64,000 nucleotides of DNA from Pelagadaptatus aseana (GTDB lineage: Bacteria > Pseudomonadota > Gammaproteobacteria > Pseudomonadales > Cellvibrionaceae). Position 1 is the stretch's first letter; the number at the start of each line of letters is the position of its first letter. The DNA is taken from assembly GCA_040365065.1 (NCBI GenBank), contig BAABNI010000011.1:1-64000 (forward strand), given 5' to 3'. The notes under the pieces were generated by a model that saw only the letters and a program-made list of their open reading frames with translations, ran no database searches and had not been told where the DNA came from. The position numbers and the translations under genes are program-made. Shown here in pieces: positions 18,103 to 27,710 of this stretch.

Positions 18103-18984
18103 TTATTCCTGTCTGCTGACATCCACCGAAACATTCAGAATCGGTTCGCTACCACCGCCATAGATCACGCCCTTGAGCGGTGTCACATCCATATAGTCTC
18201 TTCCCCAGGCGGTGACAATGTGCTGGTCCGAGGCCAGCGAATTGTTGGTGGGGTCGAATTCAACCCAGCCTTCGCGAGGGGAAAATACCGCGATCCAGGC
18301 GTGGGTGGCATCGGCGCCAATCAGTTTTTCTTTACCCGGCGGTGGCAGAGTTTCCAGATAACCGGATACGTAGATGGCCGGAAAACCCATGGCCCGCAAA
18401 CAGGCGATTTGAACATGGGCAAAATCCTGACAGACCCCTCGACGTTCGGCAAAAGCGTCTTCCAGAGGCGTGGCCACATCGGTGGCTTCCGGTGAATAGT
18501 CAAAGTCGCGGTAGATGCGACTGGTAAGATCCATCACCGCTGCCAACAGCGATTTGTCCTGATCGAACGAAGCTTCGGCGTAAGCGCGAATATCTTCCGA
18601 TATCCGCACCATGGGCGAGTCAAACAGAAATTCCCGGGAAAGCAGGATTTGCGGATCTTTGGAATGGCCCAGCTCCAGCGAGGCCTCGCGGCAGGTAACG
18701 CCAAAATCCAGAGCATCGCTGGCCTGTTGCATGGCCGTTTCCACTTCACTTTCAGCGGTAATCACCAGTTTATTGTGGGCGCGCTGAATCTCGAAATGGT
18801 AGGCGGTATTACCGAAGTAATCTTGACGCTTGCTGGCCACCGCCGTCGCCGGATTGACCGTCACTCGGTTGTGCAGACAAGTCTGTCGGTGGCTGTTGCG
18901 GGGGATCATATGGGCGACGTTATAGCAGTGACTGACGCGATCAGCGTAGAGGTACTCGGTGATATGACGGATTTTGTAGCGCAT
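18103..18984 (-). CDS. transglutaminase-like cysteine peptidase (last gene of the ATP-grasp/alpha-E cluster)
   Basis: A 293-residue protein with the bacterial transglutaminase N-terminal beta domain (residues 1-90) and a transglutaminase-fold catalytic core. The triad is visible: Cys in RRGVCQDFAH (about 184), His in DATHAWIAV (about 228) and Asp in VEFDPTNN (about 243). Such cytosolic proteins are thought to act as peptidases or amide-bond transferases. The ATG at 18984 overlaps the stop of the preceding ATP-grasp gene (TGATG), which indicates translational coupling. Context suggests that it trims or transfers the amide product of the cluster. Confidence 0.9.
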   Translation of the reverse strand: MRYKIRHITEYLYADRVSHCYNVAHMIPRNSHRQTCLHNRVTVNPATAVASKRQDYFGNTAYHFEIQRAHNKLVITAESEVETAMQQASDALDFGVTCREASLELGHSKDPQILLSREFLFDSPMVRISEDIRAYAEASFDQDKSLLAAVMDLTSRIYRDFDYSPEATDVATPLEDAFAERRGVCQDFAHVQIACLRAMGFPAIYVSGYLETLPPPGKEKLIGADATHAWIAVFSPREGWVEFDPTNNSLASDQHIVTAWGRDYMDVTPLKGVIYGGGSEPILNVSVDVSRQE

Positions 18985-21539
18985 CAACTGTCCCCCCAGG
19001 CACCCTTAACCAACTGCTGCGAGACTTCCCGGTGGTCAAAGAATTTATCGCTGATAAAGTTACTCAGACACTCCAGCAAGTTGGCAATCCTGTCCAACGA
19101 CTCCTCAAGCTCCTTGCGGCGGCCCTCCTCCCGTGAACTCAGGTCGGTCAGAAAGGTCAGCTTGAGACTGGTTTCCGCCTCGAGGATGGCCCGCTCTTCG
19201 GCGGTTAACTCGTGCCGCAAGTCCGAGGGTTTTGGCAGAGCACCGATGTGTTCTTTGAGTGTCTCCAACTGATACAACAGCGAGCGGGGGTTACTGGTAT
19301 CGAGCAGCACCAGATCAAGGCTGGACTGCACCCCCAATTTCGCGCGGTAGCGCCGGCGATAGCTGATCAAGGCCTCCAGCGACAGCAACATGGCGCTGAT
19401 CAAGACGCTCTGTTCACTGGCGCTCACTTCCGGCGTTAACAGGTTTTTAACCAGGGTGGTGGTCTGCAGACTGCGTTCGAGACGCCGCCCGGTATCCATA
19501 AAGCGCCAGCCAAAGTCACGCACCATACTCTCCTTGGCAAGACCCGACAGCGCCATCAAGGCAGTCACCAGGGGATCTAGCGCCTCCTCAGGTGCCGAGG
19601 ACAGACCACCCGACAGGGCAGTATCCAACTCATTGAGGGCATCGCGGATATCGTTGATCACCCGCAGGGTATCGGACGACAACAACTCTTTGGATTCATC
19701 GGCGCAGAACAGCATGGCATTGAGCGTCGAGCGCACACTGCCGACACGATCGCCATCTTTGACCACCAGCAACAATTCCTCTTCCGGAGACTGGATCATC
19801 TCGTCGCTGGCATCGACAAAGCCCGGCTGGGTCACGGTAATTTCGGTCACGGCCTGCAACAGAATCCGCTTGCACCGATCGGACAGGGGCTCTTCGCCAT
19901 TGAGCAACATAAACACCGTGCGCAATATTCTCAGTGACGCTTCCGCCCGCTCGGCGTAGCGCCCCATCCAGAACATGTTCTCAACCACACGACTGGGCAA
20001 GCTGATCAGGTCCGCCTCACGGGCCGGCACATCGTCACCATCCTGATTGGAGATCACTCGCTCGGGCTCGGAGGCAATCACCCAGGTGTCCTTGCTCTTG
20101 GCCCCCATCTGACTGGCAATCAGGAACGAGTTATCTTCCGCGCCCACTCTGGTCAGGCCACCGGGCAGCACCGAATAGGAGCCCTCACTGGCCACGGCAA
20201 AGGTGCGTAGAATCGATGGTCGGGGCTGTAACTCGCCATCCACAAAGGTGGGCTGCCGGGTGGCGTTAAGCAGGGGTTGAGCCACATAGGACACGGGATT
20301 TTGCTGCAGTTTTTTGCGCAGTTGCTCAACCGCCTTGGGCTCCAGTTCGTTGACGGCAACACTCAATTCACGACTGTTTCTGTCGATGTTTTTGATCACC
20401 AGACTGGTCAGATTGTCCTGAATGTATTCCATATCCTCGGAGTCAAAGCACCAATAGGTATCTACCGAGGCCATACGCAGATCGCGTCCCAGCAACGACT
20501 GGGAAATGGCCGGCAGATACTTCAAAAACACCGGATTTTCGAGAATGCCGACACCCAGCGGATTGGCGATGGCCACCCGCCCGGCACGGATTACTTCCAG
20601 CAGGCTGGGCACGCCCAGATAGGAGTCACCACGCAGCTCCACCGGATCACAATAGCTGTCGTCCACCCGACGCATAATCACATCGACGCGACTGAGGCCA
20701 TCCAGTGATTTCATCCAGACGTAGCCATTCTTGACGATCAGATCGCCGCTTTGCACCAGATGAAAGCCCAGATAGTTGGCGATGTAGGCGTGCTCAAAAT
20801 AGGTCTCGTTGTGGCTACCGGGCGTCAGTACCACGATGCGCGGGTTATCCTGCTGGGGCGACAGGGACACCAGAGTACGTCGCAGCGATTGAAAATAACC
20901 GGCCAACCGATGCACGTGACTGTCCCGGAACAGACTGGGCAATACCCGCGACATTACCGTACGATTTTCCAGCGCATAACCCGAGCCACTGGGTGACTGG
21001 ATGCGATCGGTCAGCACACAGGGTCTGCCACCCGGCCCACGAACCAGATCAACAGAATGCATGACCAGGCTTTGGCCACTGCCGGTATCAATCCCCTGGC
21101 ACGCCCTTAAAAAACCGCTGTGGGCAAACAGCGCTTCGGGTGGGATCACCCCCTGACGAATCAGGTTGCGCGGCCCATAGATGTCTTTGTAGAGCAGGTT
21201 AAACAGCTCCGAGCGCTCCAGCAAACCGGATTCAATCTCAACCCAGTCTTCGCTGCGAATCAGGAAGGGCACCAGATCCAGATCCCAGGTGCGCGCCGGC
21301 TTGGCCAAATCGTTGTAGATATTGTAGGTGGCGCCGTCGTCGCGCAGTATTCGCCGTGCCTTGTCGGTGCGATGGGCAAAAAGCTCTGGCCCCATGGCCC
21401 GAAGCGCATCCATCAGATAGACCCATTCGGGCTTGACCTCGCCCGCCGAAGTCAGGGTCTCATCCATAAAGCCGGGGCGACCGGTATAGTGCAAATCGCC
21501 CGGAACAATAGGGTCGTTGGCAGGCTGTGTATCATTCAT
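18984..21539 (-). CDS. circularly permuted ATP-grasp protein fused to an alpha-E domain
   Basis: About 851 residues from the ATG at 21539 (MNDTQPAND); an upstream TTG at 21584 lacks a ribosome site. Residues ~20-490 are a COG2308-type circularly permuted ATP-grasp domain (IVVLTPGSHNETYFEHAYIA, SRVDVIMRRVDDSYCDP, LPGGLTRVG, SKDTWVIASE). Residues ~510-850 are an alpha-E helical domain (ENMFWMGRYAERAEASLRILR, DTGRRLERSLQTTTLV). Compared with the stand-alone paralogue at 26064-27521, the glycine-rich ATP loop is replaced by IKNIDRNSRELS, so catalysis may be altered or lost. It probably forms or scaffolds an amide-ligating complex with the neighbouring gene products. Confidence 0.9.
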   Translation of the reverse strand: MNDTQPANDPIVPGDLHYTGRPGFMDETLTSAGEVKPEWVYLMDALRAMGPELFAHRTDKARRILRDDGATYNIYNDLAKPARTWDLDLVPFLIRSEDWVEIESGLLERSELFNLLYKDIYGPRNLIRQGVIPPEALFAHSGFLRACQGIDTGSGQSLVMHSVDLVRGPGGRPCVLTDRIQSPSGSGYALENRTVMSRVLPSLFRDSHVHRLAGYFQSLRRTLVSLSPQQDNPRIVVLTPGSHNETYFEHAYIANYLGFHLVQSGDLIVKNGYVWMKSLDGLSRVDVIMRRVDDSYCDPVELRGDSYLGVPSLLEVIRAGRVAIANPLGVGILENPVFLKYLPAISQSLLGRDLRMASVDTYWCFDSEDMEYIQDNLTSLVIKNIDRNSRELSVAVNELEPKAVEQLRKKLQQNPVSYVAQPLLNATRQPTFVDGELQPRPSILRTFAVASEGSYSVLPGGLTRVGAEDNSFLIASQMGAKSKDTWVIASEPERVISNQDGDDVPAREADLISLPSRVVENMFWMGRYAERAEASLRILRTVFMLLNGEEPLSDRCKRILLQAVTEITVTQPGFVDASDEMIQSPEEELLLVVKDGDRVGSVRSTLNAMLFCADESKELLSSDTLRVINDIRDALNELDTALSGGLSSAPEEALDPLVTALMALSGLAKESMVRDFGWRFMDTGRRLERSLQTTTLVKNLLTPEVSASEQSVLISAMLLSLEALISYRRRYRAKLGVQSSLDLVLLDTSNPRSLLYQLETLKEHIGALPKPSDLRHELTAEERAILEAETSLKLTFLTDLSSREEGRRKELEESLDRIANLLECLSNFISDKFFDHREVSQQLVKGAWGDS

Positions 21540-21635
21540 GGGGCAGTAACGTTCAGATGAGGGATGCGTGGGCGCGAACAACAACCGCGCAAAGCGGCAA
21601 TTATGTCACGCCCTCCATGGCATTAAAACGCTTGA

Positions 21636-24600
21636 TCAGCCGGTCCAGTTGGGTTGGCGCCGCAGATCGAGGGTGTGGGGATATTCATCAGGCGACTCCT
21701 CCGGTGGCGGTGCCATCGGCCGCGGCTCTTGCGAATTGGGGAAAAACTCCCGCAAGGCATCCACCTCTGGCTTGGCTGTGTATGGTCCGGCTGTGTGCGA
21801 GAGGGTATCGAAGCGGTTACCCCGGCGCGACTCAGCCTCAAAGGCGTTGACCGGGAAGGTCTCGTAGCTGCGGCCACCCGGGTGAGAGACGTGGTAACTG
21901 CAGCCACCGATAGAGCGGCCGTTCCAGGTATCGATAAGGTCAAACACCAGCGGCGTGTGAACATCAATGGTCGGATGCAGGCCCGAGGGCGGTGCCCAGG
22001 CCTTGTAGCGCACCCCAGCGACGCTCTCGCCCTGACGGCCGGTATTGGCCAGTGGCACGCGCCGACCATTGCACGCCAGCACATAGCGTCCCTCGGTCAT
22101 GCCACTGACTTTCACCTGCAACCGCTCAACCGAGGAATCCACATAGCGAGCCGTACCAAAGCTGCCGCTCTCCTCGCCCAGCACGTGCCAGGGCTCAACC
22201 GCCCAGCGCAGTTCGATCTCGATATCGTCCAGCCGGGTGCGGCCATAGTGAGGGAAACGGAATTCTTCGAAGGGCAGCAACCACTCGGCCTTGAAGGGGT
22301 AGCCGTGATCGTTGAGATCCTGAACCACCTCTTTCATGTCCTGCCACAGATAATGGGGCAGCATAAAGCGATCGTGCAGCTGGGTGCCCCAGCGAACCAG
22401 TGGCTTGTTGTAGGGCTCTTTCCAGAAGCGGGCGACCAATGTGCGAATCAGCAGTGCCTGTACCAGCGCCATGCGACTGTGTGGCGGCATTTCAAATCCG
22501 CGAAATTCAAGAATGCCCAAGCGGCCGGCGGCACCATCGGGGGAGTAGAGCTTGTCGATACAGAATTCGGAGCGATGGGTGTTACCGGTGATGTCGATCA
22601 ACAGGTTGCGCATCAGCCGGTCAATCAGCCAAGGCTGGTCGGCCAGGCCCTCGGGCATCTGCTGGAACGCGGTTTCCATCTCGTAGAGCATTTCATCGCG
22701 CCCCTCATCAGCTCGCGGGGCCTGACTGGTGGGACCGACAAAGGCGCCGGAAAACACATAGGACAGACTGGGATGGTGCTGCCAGAAGGTCACCAGGCTG
22801 CGTAACAAATCCGGTCGCCGCAGCATGGGGCTATCGGCGGGTGTCTTGCCACCGAGAGTAATGTGATTGCCGCCACCGGTGCCGGTGTGACGACCATCGA
22901 GCATAAATTTCTCGGTGGCCAATCGCGACTCCCGCGCCGCGGTGTAGAGTTCCGTCATATTGCGAACCATCTCGCGCCAGCTGTCGGCCGGGTGAATATT
23001 CACCTCGATCACTCCCGGATCCGGTGTCACCAGCAGTTTTTGCAGGCGCGGGTCGCGGGGCGGCTCATAGCCTTCAATAATCACCGGGGTATCCAGTTGT
23101 TTGGCCACTGACTCCACGGCGGCGATCAACTCGACGTAGTTTTCCAGGCTGTAGACCGGCGGCATAAAAATATGCAGCCGACCTTCTCGAGGTTCGATAC
23201 ACAGGGTGGTGCGAATTACCGGGCGCGATAATTGTTGCACACCAGCTTCAGCACCTTTTTCTGTATCCTTGCTGGCTTCTTTTTGTTTATCTGCGGTCTT
23301 ACCCTGCATATCGGGTTCTACCGGTAGTATCTCTACCGGTGCTATCTCTACCGGTACAACAGGAGAAGCCGGAAAGGTAATCGCCGAGGGCTTTTGCAGC
23401 GGTGCCCGGTCTTCAAATGGATCCTGCATTGAGGGGATTTCGGTTTCCGCCGAATAGGGCAAATCGTTTAAGGGCAGCCGCAGACCCATGGGCGAATCGC
23501 CAGGGATCAGGGTCAGGCGGTCGCGCCGGGTTTGCCACAGGCAGGTGTTCCAGGTGCTGGCCACCGGATTCCATTCAATGGGCAACAGATAGCCGGTGGG
23601 ATTTTTCAGCCCCTGGCGCTCGAGAATACTGGCCAGACGCGCTCGCTCGGTTGCCGATTTGGCCTTGGCAATGGCGTTGTCGATATTGGTGGGCAGCCGT
23701 CGCTCCTGCAACAGATAGTAGAGCGAATCTTCATAGGCGGGCTGCACATACTGCTTGGGTAAATCGAGTACTTTAGCCAGCTTTTTGGAAAACTTTTTGG
23801 CGGTGCGAATATCGTGGCCATAGTCCTTGTCCACTCGCGCCAGTAATTTTGGCTCCTTCCAGAAAGGCTCATTGTCTTTGCGCCAAAACACCCCCAGCGC
23901 CCAGCGCGGCACCTCTTCGCCCGGGTACCATTTACCCTGACCATAGTGCAGCAGGCCATTGGGGGCAAAGTGGTCGCGCAAGCGCAGCAACAGGGTTTTC
24001 GAGAGGCTGAGCTTGTCGTCGCCCAGTGCTCCGGTATTCCACTGCTCCGATTCCATATCATCAATAGAAACAAAGGTGGGCTCACCGCCCATGGTCAGGC
24101 GCACATCCAGGGCCTGCAAATCCTCATCGACCTTGTCCCCCAGGGCAACCACATCCAGCCACTCGTCGTCGCTGTAGGGTTTGGTGACGCGCGGGTCTTC
24201 CAGAATCCGGGCGATGTCATTCTCGTGGCGGAATGCCACTTCGCACTTATCGGTAAAGCCCTCAATGGGGGCCGCCGACACCGGATCGGGGGTGCAGGCC
24301 AGCGGGATATGGCCCTCGCTGGCAAACAGTCCGGAGGTGGGATCCAGACCGACCCAACCAGCGCCCGGCAAAAACACCTCGCACCAGGCGTGCAAATCGG
24401 TAAAGTCCTCGGCCGCCCCACTGGGACCATCGAGGGATTTTTCGTCGGGTTTAAGCTGAACCAGATAGCCGGAGGCAAAGCGCGCCGCCAATCCCAGGTG
24501 GCGAAACACCTGCACCAGCAACCAGGCCGAATCGCGGCACGAGCCACGCGCCAGCTCTAGAGTTTCCTCGGGCTTCTGCACACCCGGCTCCATGCGAATG

Positions 24601-25076
24601 GCGTATTCAATCAATTGCTCCAACTGCTGATTGACGTCCACCAGAAAATCAATAGTGCGACGTGACTCGAGAGAAATGGCGTCGCGAAACTTGTTAAACA
24701 GCGGCCCATGCTCGGCCTTTTCCAGGTAGGGCTGCAGTTCTTTTTTCAGTTGCTTGGGGTATTTGAAGGGAAAGTCTTCGGCGTAGTCATCGAGGAAAAA
24801 ATCGAACGGATTGATCACCGTCATATCCGCTTGTACTTCCACTTCCACCGACAGTTTTTCGGTTTTTTCCGGAAACACCAGCTTCGCCAGAAAATTGCCA
24901 AAGGCGTCCTGCTGCCAGTTGATAAAGTGATTTTCCGGTTCAACTTTGAGGCTGTAGCTGTGAATCGGCGTGCGCGAGTGGGGTGCCGGCCGCAGTCGAA
25001 TCGTGTGGGGCGATAAATTTACCGGTCGATCAAATTCGTAATAGGTATTGTGGGCTATCGCTACGCGGATAGTCAT
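21636..25076 (-). CDS. transglutaminase-like domain fused to DUF2126 putative amidoligase
   Basis: A 1146-residue protein. Residues 1-290 form a transglutaminase N-domain and core with Cys in ARGSCRDSAW (about 178), His in DLHAWCEVF (about 230) and Asp in GLDPTSG (about 244). The middle (300-560) is conserved in the family (LTMGGEPTFVSIDD, WYPGEEVPRWALGVFWRKD). A proline/valine/glutamate-rich linker (~560-617) joins it to DUF2126 (620-1130), which has HTGTGGGNHITLGG and EFRGFEMPPHSRM motifs; these recall the glutamine-synthetase-like fold suggested for DUF2126 as an amidoligase. The protein may both form and break amide bonds. It is third in the cluster. Confidence 0.9.
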   Translation of the reverse strand: MTIRVAIAHNTYYEFDRPVNLSPHTIRLRPAPHSRTPIHSYSLKVEPENHFINWQQDAFGNFLAKLVFPEKTEKLSVEVEVQADMTVINPFDFFLDDYAEDFPFKYPKQLKKELQPYLEKAEHGPLFNKFRDAISLESRRTIDFLVDVNQQLEQLIEYAIRMEPGVQKPEETLELARGSCRDSAWLLVQVFRHLGLAARFASGYLVQLKPDEKSLDGPSGAAEDFTDLHAWCEVFLPGAGWVGLDPTSGLFASEGHIPLACTPDPVSAAPIEGFTDKCEVAFRHENDIARILEDPRVTKPYSDDEWLDVVALGDKVDEDLQALDVRLTMGGEPTFVSIDDMESEQWNTGALGDDKLSLSKTLLLRLRDHFAPNGLLHYGQGKWYPGEEVPRWALGVFWRKDNEPFWKEPKLLARVDKDYGHDIRTAKKFSKKLAKVLDLPKQYVQPAYEDSLYYLLQERRLPTNIDNAIAKAKSATERARLASILERQGLKNPTGYLLPIEWNPVASTWNTCLWQTRRDRLTLIPGDSPMGLRLPLNDLPYSAETEIPSMQDPFEDRAPLQKPSAITFPASPVVPVEIAPVEILPVEPDMQGKTADKQKEASKDTEKGAEAGVQQLSRPVIRTTLCIEPREGRLHIFMPPVYSLENYVELIAAVESVAKQLDTPVIIEGYEPPRDPRLQKLLVTPDPGVIEVNIHPADSWREMVRNMTELYTAARESRLATEKFMLDGRHTGTGGGNHITLGGKTPADSPMLRRPDLLRSLVTFWQHHPSLSYVFSGAFVGPTSQAPRADEGRDEMLYEMETAFQQMPEGLADQPWLIDRLMRNLLIDITGNTHRSEFCIDKLYSPDGAAGRLGILEFRGFEMPPHSRMALVQALLIRTLVARFWKEPYNKPLVRWGTQLHDRFMLPHYLWQDMKEVVQDLNDHGYPFKAEWLLPFEEFRFPHYGRTRLDDIEIELRWAVEPWHVLGEESGSFGTARYVDSSVERLQVKVSGMTEGRYVLACNGRRVPLANTGRQGESVAGVRYKAWAPPSGLHPTIDVHTPLVFDLIDTWNGRSIGGCSYHVSHPGGRSYETFPVNAFEAESRRGNRFDTLSHTAGPYTAKPEVDALREFFPNSQEPRPMAPPPEESPDEYPHTLDLRRQPNWTG
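23316..23360. repeat. three tandem 15-bp units in the linker of the transglutaminase-DUF2126 gene
   Basis: Units at 23316-23330, 23331-23345 and 23346-23360 share the core TCTACCGGT. On the reverse strand they encode five-residue repeats of the PVE(I)xP type in the interdomain linker, so the array probably sets linker length without affecting the folded domains. Confidence 0.85.
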
Positions 25077-25104
25077 AGTGGCCTCGGGTTAATCGGTAAC
25101 AGAA

Positions 25105-26067
25105 TTAGGATGCTTGATAATCGATCTGCTCAACATCGGTTGAAAACCAGTGCTGCGCGATCAGGTTATTGGCCTCAGCAAACTGGATCTGCAGATTATT
25201 GAGGAAGTCACTGAACACCTCGGTCTCATCCACCTCCGTGGGCTTGGTTTCCAACCCCTTGTGAATACCCAACAAGTGATCGCGAACCGGCTTGGGATTT
25301 GGCAATTGCTCGGCGGCATGAATCATGGAATTGAGGCAATGGGTTATCGAGCGAGGAAAGGCCTTGTGCCCCAGAAGGAATTCAACCACCGCCGGGCCAT
25401 TAACGGAAAGCCGCATCAACCGGCGATAGGCCTGATCGGCATTGAGTGAGCGCAACACATTACCCAGGGCAATCTGACGGCTGTTGTAGACGCTGTCGTC
25501 CTCCTGCATCTGGGCAATGACGGAGACACCGGCATCGAGAATCCGGGTGGTCATATCGGCGCGTTCGAGGTTGCGGCCAAGTCGCAGAAAACTCCAAACT
25601 TCATCGTGGGGCATATTGCCGTAGAGCATCCCCAAGATTTGCTGGCAGGACTTAATGATTTCGCCCAGAAATTCATAGCGTTTGCTGCGATTAATCCCCT
25701 GCTTGAGGTTGTCCTGCACGAACAGACTGAGTTCGTTGATAAACTCCCAGGTCTCCTGGGGAATCACATCGCGGGTGGTGCGGATATTTTCCCGGGCGGC
25801 CTTGAGCGATGACACTACCGAGCTGATATTGCTTTCATCGCCGATCAGAAACTTGACCACATTGCGCTCATCGCGGACCTTGTAGCGCTCATCAAAATCC
25901 GTCTGCAGGCTATTGATGGTAATCAGGTTGTACCAGCTCAGCTGGACACTGCGGGGCAAATCAAACAGCAATTGATCGTAAATGCTGACCAGCCGGGCCG
26001 TGCTTTCCACCCGCTCCAGATAGCGGGCAGTCCAGTAAACGCGTTCTGCAACTTTGGAGAGCATCAT
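25105..26067 (-). CDS. stand-alone alpha-E domain protein
   Basis: A 320-residue, all-helical alpha-E (COG2307) protein: KVAERVYWTARYLERVESTARLV at the N-terminus, LRLGRNLERADMTTRILD in the middle. The repeated ER(V/A)xxxxR pattern defines the family. Function is unknown; the fold occurs only with circularly permuted ATP-grasp and transglutaminase partners and may bind the peptide intermediate or assemble the complex. Its ATGATG start overlaps the stop of the ATP-grasp gene upstream (TGA at 26066-26064), implying translational coupling. It is paralogous to the C-terminal domain of the fusion at 18984-21539. Confidence 0.9.
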   Translation of the reverse strand: MMLSKVAERVYWTARYLERVESTARLVSIYDQLLFDLPRSVQLSWYNLITINSLQTDFDERYKVRDERNVVKFLIGDESNISSVVSSLKAARENIRTTRDVIPQETWEFINELSLFVQDNLKQGINRSKRYEFLGEIIKSCQQILGMLYGNMPHDEVWSFLRLGRNLERADMTTRILDAGVSVIAQMQEDDSVYNSRQIALGNVLRSLNADQAYRRLMRLSVNGPAVVEFLLGHKAFPRSITHCLNSMIHAAEQLPNPKPVRDHLLGIHKGLETKPTEVDETEVFSDFLNNLQIQFAEANNLIAQHWFSTDVEQIDYQAS

Positions 26068-27521
26068 TTGGATTTCGCCTCCGTATCAACGATCCAGGTA
26101 TCTTTACTGCCGCCACCTTGGGAGGAGTTGACCACCAGCGAGCCCTTTTTCATAGCCACCCGCGTCAAGCCACCGGTGGTGACGTAGGTGTCCTTGGCTT
26201 GCAGGATAAAGGGGCGTAAATCCAGATGCCTCGGTTCTAGTGAGTCCTGACCAATCAGGGTCGGCGCCGTTGACAGCGACAGGGTTGGCTGGGCGATGTA
26301 ATTTCTGGGATTTTTTTGGATCAGTTCGGCAAAGTGTTGGCGCTCTTTTTTGCTTGAGTGCGGGCCGATCAACATGCCGTAACCTCCGGATTCGTTGGCG
26401 GGTTTGACCACCAGCTTGTCGAGATTGGCCAGCACGTACTCGCGCTGCTTGTCGTCATAGCAAAGAAAGGTTTCAACATTGGGAATCAACGGCTCCTGGT
26501 CCAGGTAGTAGCGAATCACATCCGGCACATAGGCGTAGACCACCTTGTCGTCGGCAACGCCGGCTCCCGGAGCATTGGCCAGTGCCACATTACCGGCCTT
26601 CCAGGCGCGCATCAGGCCCCGCACACCCAGCACCGATTTCGGGTTAAACACTTCCGGGTCGAGGAACTCATCATCGATGCGGCGATAAATCACATCCACT
26701 CGAGTCAGGCCGTCAATGGTTTTCATAAAGACGCAATCGTCTTTCACCAGCAGGTCATTGCCCTCCACCAGCTCTGCACCCATTTGTTGCGCCAAAAAGG
26801 CGTGCTCAAAGTAGGCGGAGTTGTATATGCCGGGAGTCAGTACCACCACCACCGGACTATTAACCCGCCGCGGCGACAGCGAGGCCAGAGTTTCATAAAG
26901 TTTCGATGGGTAGGCGGAAACCGAGGCAATATCGGTCTTTTCAAACAATTCCGGCAGCACCCGCTTCATGATCGAACGATTTTCCAGCATGTAGGAAACA
27001 CCGGAAGGCACCCGCAAATTGTCTTCGAGCACATAGAACTGCCCGTCTTTATCGCGCACCAAATCGGTGCCACAGATGTGAGCCCAAACCCCAAATCGGG
27101 GCGACACCCCTTCACACTCTTTCAGGTAATTTTTGGATTGCTTTAAAACAAACTCGGGGATGATGCCGTCTTTGATGATTTTCTGATCGTGATACAGATC
27201 GTCAATAAACATATTCAGCGCCTGCAGGCGCTGTTCAAGACCTCGGGAAGCGGCATCCCATTGTTTTTTGGCAATGACTCTGGGAATGATATCGAAGGGC
27301 CAGACGCGATCAATATTGCCCTCTTCGGTGTAGACGGTGAACGACACCCCCATGTCTTTGATGGCCGATTCAGCCGCCAGCTTTCGCGCGGCTACGTCTT
27401 GCGGGCTAAGTGATTTCAGATAGGAAACCACCGCCCTGGCAGGCATGCGGCTGCCCCCTTTTTCAGTGATCAACTCATCGTAGTGCTCACCCGCTTTATA
27501 GTCTTTCCAATTGTCTTTCAT
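26064..27521 (-). CDS. circularly permuted type 2 ATP-grasp protein
   Basis: A 485-residue COG2308-type ATP-grasp ligase, first gene of the five-gene cluster. Motifs: FGVWAHICGTDLVRD, VLEDNLRVPSGVSYMLENR, VVVLTPGIYNSAYFEHAFLA, TRVDVIYRRIDDEFLDPE, the nucleotide-loop candidate VVKPANESGGYGMLIG and the C-terminal LTTGGLTRVA-like block TTGGLTRVAMKKGS. It should activate a carboxylate with ATP and join it to an amine. I chose the ATG at 27521 (MKDNWKDYK) over 27554 because the extra eleven residues (including three cysteines and serines) are not typical of the family. The 190 AT-rich bases upstream probably hold the operon promoter. Confidence 0.9.
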   Translation of the reverse strand: MKDNWKDYKAGEHYDELITEKGGSRMPARAVVSYLKSLSPQDVAARKLAAESAIKDMGVSFTVYTEEGNIDRVWPFDIIPRVIAKKQWDAASRGLEQRLQALNMFIDDLYHDQKIIKDGIIPEFVLKQSKNYLKECEGVSPRFGVWAHICGTDLVRDKDGQFYVLEDNLRVPSGVSYMLENRSIMKRVLPELFEKTDIASVSAYPSKLYETLASLSPRRVNSPVVVVLTPGIYNSAYFEHAFLAQQMGAELVEGNDLLVKDDCVFMKTIDGLTRVDVIYRRIDDEFLDPEVFNPKSVLGVRGLMRAWKAGNVALANAPGAGVADDKVVYAYVPDVIRYYLDQEPLIPNVETFLCYDDKQREYVLANLDKLVVKPANESGGYGMLIGPHSSKKERQHFAELIQKNPRNYIAQPTLSLSTAPTLIGQDSLEPRHLDLRPFILQAKDTYVTTGGLTRVAMKKGSLVVNSSQGGGSKDTWIVDTEAKSK

Positions 27522-27710
27522 GTTACAGCCACTGCATACGCTTCTTGAGATCAACCGGCGACCCAGGATTGCCGGCCTAACTATTCAACAAAAGATAGCA
27601 AAAGCTAAGCCAAGTATTTGACAAAATCATGAATTAAAAAATATAAGGAAAAACAGGCCCCAAATAAGCTTTTATGCCATCAAACCAAAACAATTATTTG
27701 CCAAAGAACA

